Shown here: positions 49,845 through 53,896 of the stretch, piece after piece
Layout of the letters: every line of letters starts with the position of its first letter
Numbering within the stretch: position 1 is the first letter of the stretch
NCBI GenBank assembly: GCA_021741645.1
Contig: JAIOXK010000007.1
Location: forward strand, 1-53,896
Origin: Candidatus Nanopelagicales bacterium
GTDB taxonomy: Bacteria > Actinomycetota > Actinomycetes > S36-B12
DNA length: 53,896 nt
Direction of reading: 5' to 3'
Made by a program: the position numbers and the translations under genes
Notes under the pieces: generated by a model
Told to the model about the DNA's origin: nothing
The model's database searches: none
The model's input: only the letters and a program-made list of their open reading frames with translations

Positions 49845-51003
49845 CCGCAGCAGGTGCCGGGGGAGTGGACGGGGGCGGATAGGGATTGTCCGGATCTCGC
49901 CCAGTCAGGTACTTGGCGACCTTGTAGATCGCTCCAGCGATCGGGACGGCGATCAGTGCACCCACAATGCCCAGCGTGATGCCACCGGCGGCGATCGCGA
50001 AGACGATGGCCAGCGGATGCAGGCTGACGGCCTTGCCCATGACGAGCGGCTGAAGCACGTCGCCATCGAAGGAGCCCACGAGCACCGTCAGGCCGATGAC
50101 CAGCAGGGCGACGATGGGACCCCTCTCTGCCAGGGCCACGATCGCGGCGAAGAAGGTCGCGATAGGCGCGCCGATGACGGGGATGAAGGCGCCAAGGAAG
50201 ACGAGTGCCGCGAGCGCGGGGGCCAGCGGCACCTGCAGGATCAGCAGGCCGATGAAGACCAGAAGTGCGTCAGCGAAGGCCACGATGACGATGCCGCGCG
50301 TGTATCCGGAGATGGCATCCCAGGCCATATGCCCGGAGACATTGACGGGAGTCTGCATCCGGCCGGGCATCCAGCTGATCAGCCACGACCAGATGGTCTG
50401 GGGTGACATCAGGAAGAACACCACGCCGTAGAAGAAGACCGAGGCGGCGATCACGAGCGTGCCAACCGAGCCGAGTGCGCCCACGGCATCGCCGAGGAAT
50501 CCGGTCGCCAGGCCCTTGGCCCAGGTGGTGACCTGGTCCAGCAGGTTGTTCATGCTGTCGTCGGTCATCTGGAGCGGACCGGTCTTGAGCCAGTCCTGCA
50601 CCTGAGTGACACCGGACTCGACGGACGCAACCAGCTTGGGACCTTCGTTGAGGGTCGACCGCACGACTGCGCCCACGATCACCACGACGAGCGTGAGAAT
50701 CACCAGCAGGGCGAGGATCATCGATACGACCTTCGGCAGAACCTTGTTGATCAGGTTCATGATCGGCTGGGTCCAGGCCGTGACCAGAAGGGCGAAGAAG
50801 AGGGCGAAGACCACCGGGAAGATCAGGTCGAGGACATAGCCGGCGACGACCAGCCCGGCGATCACGATCAGCAACCGCCAGGTGATTCCGGCCGTCAGCT
50901 TCAGCGTTCCGGGAACCGCAGAGCCAGAGCCAGCGGTTGAGCCAGTGCCCGTCACCGGACCAGTCTGTGATGGATGTGGCGATGGTGCGGACGTGTCAGC
51001 CAT
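49837..51003 (-). CDS. AI-2E family transporter
   Basis: The 388-residue protein has seven or eight membrane segments in the AI-2E (UPF0118) arrangement: two N-terminal helices (LLIVIAGLVVAGYVLDLIF, ALFFALLVTAWTQPI), a soluble stretch with NEGPKLVASVESGVTQVQDW, and C-terminal helices with PVIGAPIATFFAAIVALAERGP and VGSFDGDVLQPLVMGKAVSLHPLAIV. Family members export autoinducer-2, act as Na+/H+ antiporters or have unknown roles; this cannot be decided. A Ser/Pro-rich cytoplasmic tail is at each end. A TAGCCT hexamer lies seven bases before ATG 51003. Confidence 0.88.
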   Translation of the reverse strand: MADTSAPSPHPSQTGPVTGTGSTAGSGSAVPGTLKLTAGITWRLLIVIAGLVVAGYVLDLIFPVVFALFFALLVTAWTQPIMNLINKVLPKVVSMILALLVILTLVVVIVGAVVRSTLNEGPKLVASVESGVTQVQDWLKTGPLQMTDDSMNNLLDQVTTWAKGLATGFLGDAVGALGSVGTLVIAASVFFYGVVFFLMSPQTIWSWLISWMPGRMQTPVNVSGHMAWDAISGYTRGIVIVAFADALLVFIGLLILQVPLAPALAALVFLGAFIPVIGAPIATFFAAIVALAERGPIVALLVIGLTVLVGSFDGDVLQPLVMGKAVSLHPLAIVFAIAAGGITLGIVGALIAVPIAGAIYKVAKYLTGRDPDNPYPPPSTPPAPAAAT

Positions 51004-51010
51004 GGGCAGC

Positions 51011-51016
51011 AGGCTA
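51011..51016 (-). promoter_or_regulatory. Probable -10 of the AI-2E gene
   Basis: On the minus strand TAGCCT ends seven bases before the ATG at 51003. Confidence 0.45.
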
Positions 51017-51030
51017 GCGGCTCGTCCGTC

Positions 51031-51390
51031 TCATGCGTCGAGGTTGTGCGCAGCTCGCTCGCCGATGTCGGGCATGGTGATCTGGTCGTCGGAGGCTCGA
51101 GCCACGACATAGGTGGAGTCTTCGAGGAACTTCACGGAGAAGTAGCCGCCGGGCGCGGTGTAGGTGCCCGCCTCGCCAGCGCCGAGAACAGCCCCACCGA
51201 TCTGGATTCGCCCGGAGACAACGTACGTCACCGAGCCACGGGTATAGCCGTGCTCTGGGACGCTGTCGCCAGCGAGGCCCTGGACGACCGTCAGCATGGC
51301 CCCGTCGGTCCGAAGGCGAGTGACCCGTGAGCCGAGAACATTGCGCTCCCAGTCCATGGATGTCTGCGGAATGGGCGTGAATGCGGACAT
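51031..51390 (-). CDS. Cupin-domain protein
   Basis: The 119-residue protein looks like a single small cupin barrel: AMLTVVQGLAGDSVPEHGYTRG (first motif), SVTYVVSGRIQIGGAVLGAGE, GTYTAPGGYFSVKFLEDSTY, and a short tail. The usual HxH-E metal residues are only partly present (one His in PEHG), so metal binding is uncertain. GAGGGGG lies upstream of ATG 51390, which is preferred over a longer in-frame start. It sits between the VOC and AI-2E genes on the same strand; no function can be assigned. Confidence 0.65.
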   Translation of the reverse strand: MSAFTPIPQTSMDWERNVLGSRVTRLRTDGAMLTVVQGLAGDSVPEHGYTRGSVTYVVSGRIQIGGAVLGAGEAGTYTAPGGYFSVKFLEDSTYVVARASDDQITMPDIGERAAHNLDA

Positions 51391-51435
51391 GAATCCCCCT
51401 CGTGAACGGGTGCGCGGCATGCGCGGTGAGATGCC

Positions 51436-52071
51436 TCAGTCGATCCGGACGGAGCCGTTCGGCGTGGTGAACCAGACGGCGACGATGCCGGGCTCTTCTC
51501 CCTCAACCCAGTCCACGGCGATGTCGCCGAGCGGGCTCATGGCATCGGTGTCGAGCCACTCTCCGATCGCGGCGCGGTCGCCGCTGATCTCGATGCGCTC
51601 GATCACCACGGGGGAGCCGCCCGCGGAGGGGTGCTCGGTGTCGGGACATGACCACTCCACGAAGAAGGGCAGTTCCGGGTTCTCCATGACGTTCAGGATG
51701 CCCAGCTGCTTCCAGCAGAGCTCGATGCCGTCGGGTCGGATGCGATGACCGGCCCGGGCCTCGCGTCCGAGGCGCTCCTCGACGGGGGCGATGTCGTCCA
51801 CGGACACAACCCAGCTGAACCAGCCTCCGCCGGTGTTGGCGACCTGGGCGACTGCGCGCCCGAAGGGTGCCTTCTCCGCGGCGGGGTGATCAAGGGCGGA
51901 CACGACCTCGATGTAGCAGCCGTTGCCCAGGGGCAGGGTGAAGTTGCGCGTCCCGAAGGACGGGTGGCGACCACCGTCAGTGAAGGCGGCGCCAAGATCA
52001 CCGCCGATTCGCTGAATGACGTCAGCGATCTCAGAGGTGGTACAGGCGTACGAGATGTGATCCAGCCGCAT
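51436..52071 (-). CDS. VOC/glyoxalase-like domain protein
   Basis: The 211-residue protein begins MRLDHISYACTTSEIADVIQ, the typical start of the glyoxalase-like (PF13468) group, followed by FGTRNFTLPLGNGCYIEVVS, GGGWFSWVVSVDDI and, after a central domain swap, FFVEWSCPDTEHPS. A Glu/His set could bind a metal. The substrate is unknown. A CAGGAT hexamer lies six bases before the ATG. The gene heads a minus-strand cluster with the cupin gene 45 bases on. Confidence 0.75.
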   Translation of the reverse strand: MRLDHISYACTTSEIADVIQRIGGDLGAAFTDGGRHPSFGTRNFTLPLGNGCYIEVVSALDHPAAEKAPFGRAVAQVANTGGGWFSWVVSVDDIAPVEERLGREARAGHRIRPDGIELCWKQLGILNVMENPELPFFVEWSCPDTEHPSAGGSPVVIERIEISGDRAAIGEWLDTDAMSPLGDIAVDWVEGEEPGIVAVWFTTPNGSVRID

Positions 52072-52077
52072 AGTGGC

Positions 52078-52083
52078 ATCCTG
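52078..52083 (-). promoter_or_regulatory. Probable -10 of the VOC gene
   Basis: On the minus strand CAGGAT ends six bases before ATG 52071, with no Shine-Dalgarno sequence. Confidence 0.35.
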
Positions 52084-52148
52084 CCCAATGGGATCTTGGG
52101 GGTTGCAGGTGCCCCCCCGATCCGTGCAGATGTGGCAGCATCCCGGTC

Positions 52149-53261
52149 ATGGACCCGTCCGCCACCAGTGACTCTGACGGCACCGTCGATGCACCTTCGG
52201 CGACGCCGCCCGCAGCCCAGCTCGACAAGCGCAAGTCGATCATTCTCGGAGTGATCGGTCTCGCGGTGATCGTCCTGATCTTCTGGAAGGTGATCCCGCA
52301 GGTCACCGGCTCCAACTACCAGCAGGCGTTCGCGAATCTCGAGGACATGACCCCGCTGGCCCTGATCCTCATCGCGATCACCGTCATCGCCTATCTGGTC
52401 GTGTACGGATTCCCCTTCATGGCCGCCACTCCCGGCCTGAAGTACGGGCCCTCCCAGCAGGTGAATCAGGCCGCCTTCGCCATCTCGAACGGGGTGCCAG
52501 CGGGTGGTGCCTTCGGCCTCGCCGTCCAGTACGCGATGCTGGCAACGTACCGAGTCTCCGGTTCTTCGGCGACGGCTGCGATCACCGCGGTCGGGCTGTG
52601 GAGCATCTTCGTCAGTCTGGGCCTGCCCATCCTCGGTGTGGCCGCGCTCACCGTCGAAGGTGGCAACAGCGACTACAACTGGGTGGCCCCACTGGGCCTG
52701 GGAATCCTCATCGTCATCATCGTGGGCTTCGTGCTGATCATGCGGTCTGAATCCCTGGCGCAGAAGGTTGGCCGCCTGGGCAATCGGATGATCGGTCCGC
52801 TTCGAGGTCGGGTGCAGCGGCTGGCCGATCTTGATCTGGTTGCCCCGATCACGAAGTTCCGCGGCGATATGTACGACGTTCTGCGTCGGCGCTGGATCCT
52901 CCTCACGGTGGCCCAGATCGCCGTCATCATGACCCAGTTCTCCATCATGTACGCGTCCCTGCGGGGCGTGGAGGGATGGGATACGGACGGCACCTCGCCG
53001 TTGGCGGCCTTCGGCGCATTTGCCACCAGTCAGATCATGCTGATGGTTCCGATCACGCCCGGTGGACTCGGAACAACAGACGCACTGATGATTGCCCTGC
53101 TGCAGAGCATGGGCGTCTCAGGCTCGGTGGCGCAGGCGGCCGACGTCGTCTGGCGCATGGCCTCGTACCTGCCGCAGATCATCATCGGCGTGCTTGCTCT
53201 GGTGCTGTGGTTCCGCAAGGCGAACCGCACTTTTGCCTCGGGTGCGTCCACGGCTTCATGA
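52149..53261 (+). CDS. Lysylphosphatidylglycerol synthase TM-region (YbhN/flippase-like) membrane protein
   Basis: The 370-residue protein is mostly membrane-embedded after a polar 28-residue N-terminus. Segments match the LPG_synthase_TM domain: NGVPAGGAFGLAVQYAML near residue 116, ITAVGLWSIFVSLGLPILG, and the final hallmark MVPITPGGLGTTDALMIALL near 299. The catalytic aminoacyl-transfer domain of true MprF proteins is absent, so this is a stand-alone membrane module, possibly a lipid flippase. CAGCAT lies seven bases before ATG 52149 with no Shine-Dalgarno sequence. The stop codon runs into a 14-bp repeat array. Confidence 0.85.
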   Translation: MDPSATSDSDGTVDAPSATPPAAQLDKRKSIILGVIGLAVIVLIFWKVIPQVTGSNYQQAFANLEDMTPLALILIAITVIAYLVVYGFPFMAATPGLKYGPSQQVNQAAFAISNGVPAGGAFGLAVQYAMLATYRVSGSSATAAITAVGLWSIFVSLGLPILGVAALTVEGGNSDYNWVAPLGLGILIVIIVGFVLIMRSESLAQKVGRLGNRMIGPLRGRVQRLADLDLVAPITKFRGDMYDVLRRRWILLTVAQIAVIMTQFSIMYASLRGVEGWDTDGTSPLAAFGAFATSQIMLMVPITPGGLGTTDALMIALLQSMGVSGSVAQAADVVWRMASYLPQIIIGVLALVLWFRKANRTFASGASTAS

Positions 53262-53301
53262 GCGAGGGACAGTGAGCGTGGGACAGTGAGCGAGGGGCAG
53301 G
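53260..53301. repeat. Three tandem 14-bp repeats after the flippase-like gene
   Basis: GAGCGAGGGACAGT, GAGCGTGGGACAGT and GAGCGAGGGGCAGG lie end to end at 53260, 53274 and 53288. The first copy begins in the stop codon of the upstream gene. Confidence 0.85.
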
Positions 53302-53369
53302 AGCGGCGTCCATGCCAAGGCGGCGTGTCGCTTGTCGAGACGCACGCAGCGTCCACTAGGTTTGGCGGA

Positions 53370-53409
53370 GCCCGGTCGTCGCGGGAGGGGAAGCCTTCGA
53401 CGGCCGGGC
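53370..53409 (+). other. Strong stem-loop in the 53.26-53.49 kb intergenic region
   Basis: GCCCGGTCGTCG (53370-53381) and CGACGGCCGGGC (53398-53409) pair as 12 bp with one G-T wobble around a 16-base loop. CTTGTCATT follows. It may be a terminator for the upstream gene or a structured leader element of the downstream gene. No known riboswitch consensus was recognised. Confidence 0.45.
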
Positions 53410-53488
53410 CTTGTCATTCCCTGACCGGTGTCGTGAGCTTTTGCATGGCAGGCCGTGTCCTCGGGTCACGCATGGCTGGACACGCTCT

Positions 53489-53896
53489 ATGAGAACCGTT
53501 GAGTGGAATTCGCGGCAGGGCCTGGGATACGTGGCACTGGGGGACAGTTTCACCGAGGGCCTGGAGGACGAACTGCGAGCCGATGGGCGTCATCGTGGTT
53601 GGGCAGATCGGGTTGCGCAACAGCTGGCGGACCACGCGGGCGACGTTCGCTACGCCAATCTCGCCGTGCGCGGGCGGCTGCTCCCGCAGGTCGTTGAGGA
53701 GCAGGTGCCGGCGGCCATCGCGTTGAAGCCGGACCTCGTGACCTTGGCCGCAGGCGACAATGACGCTCTTCGTCCCGGATTCGACGTGGATCTTCTGGCG
53801 ACGTCCCTTGAGCGAGGAGTCCGGTCGCTGCGTGCGACTGGTGCGACGGTGGTGATCTTCGCCTTCGGCGATCCCGCTCGCAGGTCACGCGTGATG
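53489..53896 (+). CDS. SGNH/GDSL hydrolase, N-terminal part (cut by window edge)
   Basis: An open frame runs from ATG 53489 to the window end without a stop, 136 codons. It contains block I YVALGDSFTEGLEDELR near residue 14 and continues with block II region NLAVRGRLLPQVVEEQ and block III LVTLAAGDNDALRP (GxND). The last codons read FAFGDPARRSRVM. There is no signal peptide, so unlike the other two SGNH genes in the window this enzyme appears cytoplasmic. The start is uncertain because no good ribosome binding site or -10 is seen. Confidence 0.75.
   Translation, partial: MRTVEWNSRQGLGYVALGDSFTEGLEDELRADGRHRGWADRVAQQLADHAGDVRYANLAVRGRLLPQVVEEQVPAAIALKPDLVTLAAGDNDALRPGFDVDLLATSLERGVRSLRATGATVVIFAFGDPARRSRVM

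Noticed and set aside
53262-53488. ydaO-type (c-di-AMP) riboswitch
   Set aside because: A GGGGAAGCC stretch recalls the consensus, but the rest of the conserved core was not found.
1-53896. tRNA or rRNA genes
   Set aside because: No TPsiC-like GGTTCRANYCC with a matching acceptor stem, and no rRNA segment, was noticed. A tRNA scan would be decisive.

Overview
The window is a GC-rich stretch of an actinobacterial (Actinomycetota) chromosome, almost fully coding, with about 50 protein genes on both strands. The assignment rests on gene content and order: dapA, RNase J, ftsK, a RodZ-type HTH gene, rimO, pgsA, cinA, clgR, DUF3046, recA, recX, miaB, miaA, dapF, hflX, lexA with a divergent LysM gene, nrdR and nrdJ. 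This is the conserved backbone seen around recA/lexA in Streptomyces and relatives. Genus cannot be read from the sequence. No rRNA, tRNA, CRISPR array, insertion sequence or prophage was seen.

Layout: 1-8.5 kb holds the lysine/RNA-decay/cell-division block. 8.5-10.5 kb is a small accessory islet (sulfotransferase plus MFS exporter) wedged before recA. 10.5-12.3 kb is recA-recX. 12.3-17 kb is an efflux island: a TetR repressor facing an MMPL/RND pump, followed by a 14-helix MFS pump. 17-26.9 kb holds tRNA modification (miaB, miaA), a divergent LmbE deacetylase/glycosyltransferase pair, dapF, an aldo/keto reductase, the ribosome-associated GTPase HflX and a DinG-like helicase. 26.9-30.5 kb is the SOS node: lexA, a LysM protein and two SGNH-hydrolase genes around a 369-bp intergenic region. 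30.6-34.3 kb is nrdR-nrdJ (B12-dependent ribonucleotide reductase) with a likely NrdR operator pair and a strong terminator. 36.4-42.8 kb is a sulfur locus: GntR regulator, rhodanese and TauE/SafE exporter on one strand, and a persulfide-dioxygenase/rhodanese fusion, hydrolase, cysK and cysE on the other. 42.9-47.5 kb encodes a single-chain pyruvate:ferredoxin oxidoreductase coupled to a dihydroorotate-dehydrogenase-like protein. The rest is accessory metabolism, DNA repair (tag), membrane proteins, and a truncated SGNH hydrolase at the right edge.

Regulation that can be read directly: a perfect LexA box (TCGAACATGCGTTCGA) inside the 3' end of the MFS gene before recA; two near-perfect LexA boxes between lexA and the LysM gene, one overlapping a good lexA promoter; two NrdR-like boxes 32 bp apart before nrdR; and inverted repeats between the TetR and MMPL genes. 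About 17 genes have a TANNNT-like -10 hexamer 6 to 8 bases before the start codon and no Shine-Dalgarno sequence, so much of this region is probably transcribed leaderless.

The least ordinary structures are the lexA leader (three different direct-repeat arrays stacked end to end, one of which makes a chain of overlapping mini-ORFs ending at the lexA ribosome binding site), a 19-bp tandem repeat with LexA half-site sequence before ftsK, the GntR-linked persulfide module beside cysK-cysE, and the sulfotransferase-MFS islet. No clearly new multi-gene system such as a defence or secretion system was found; most of the window is conserved housekeeping.
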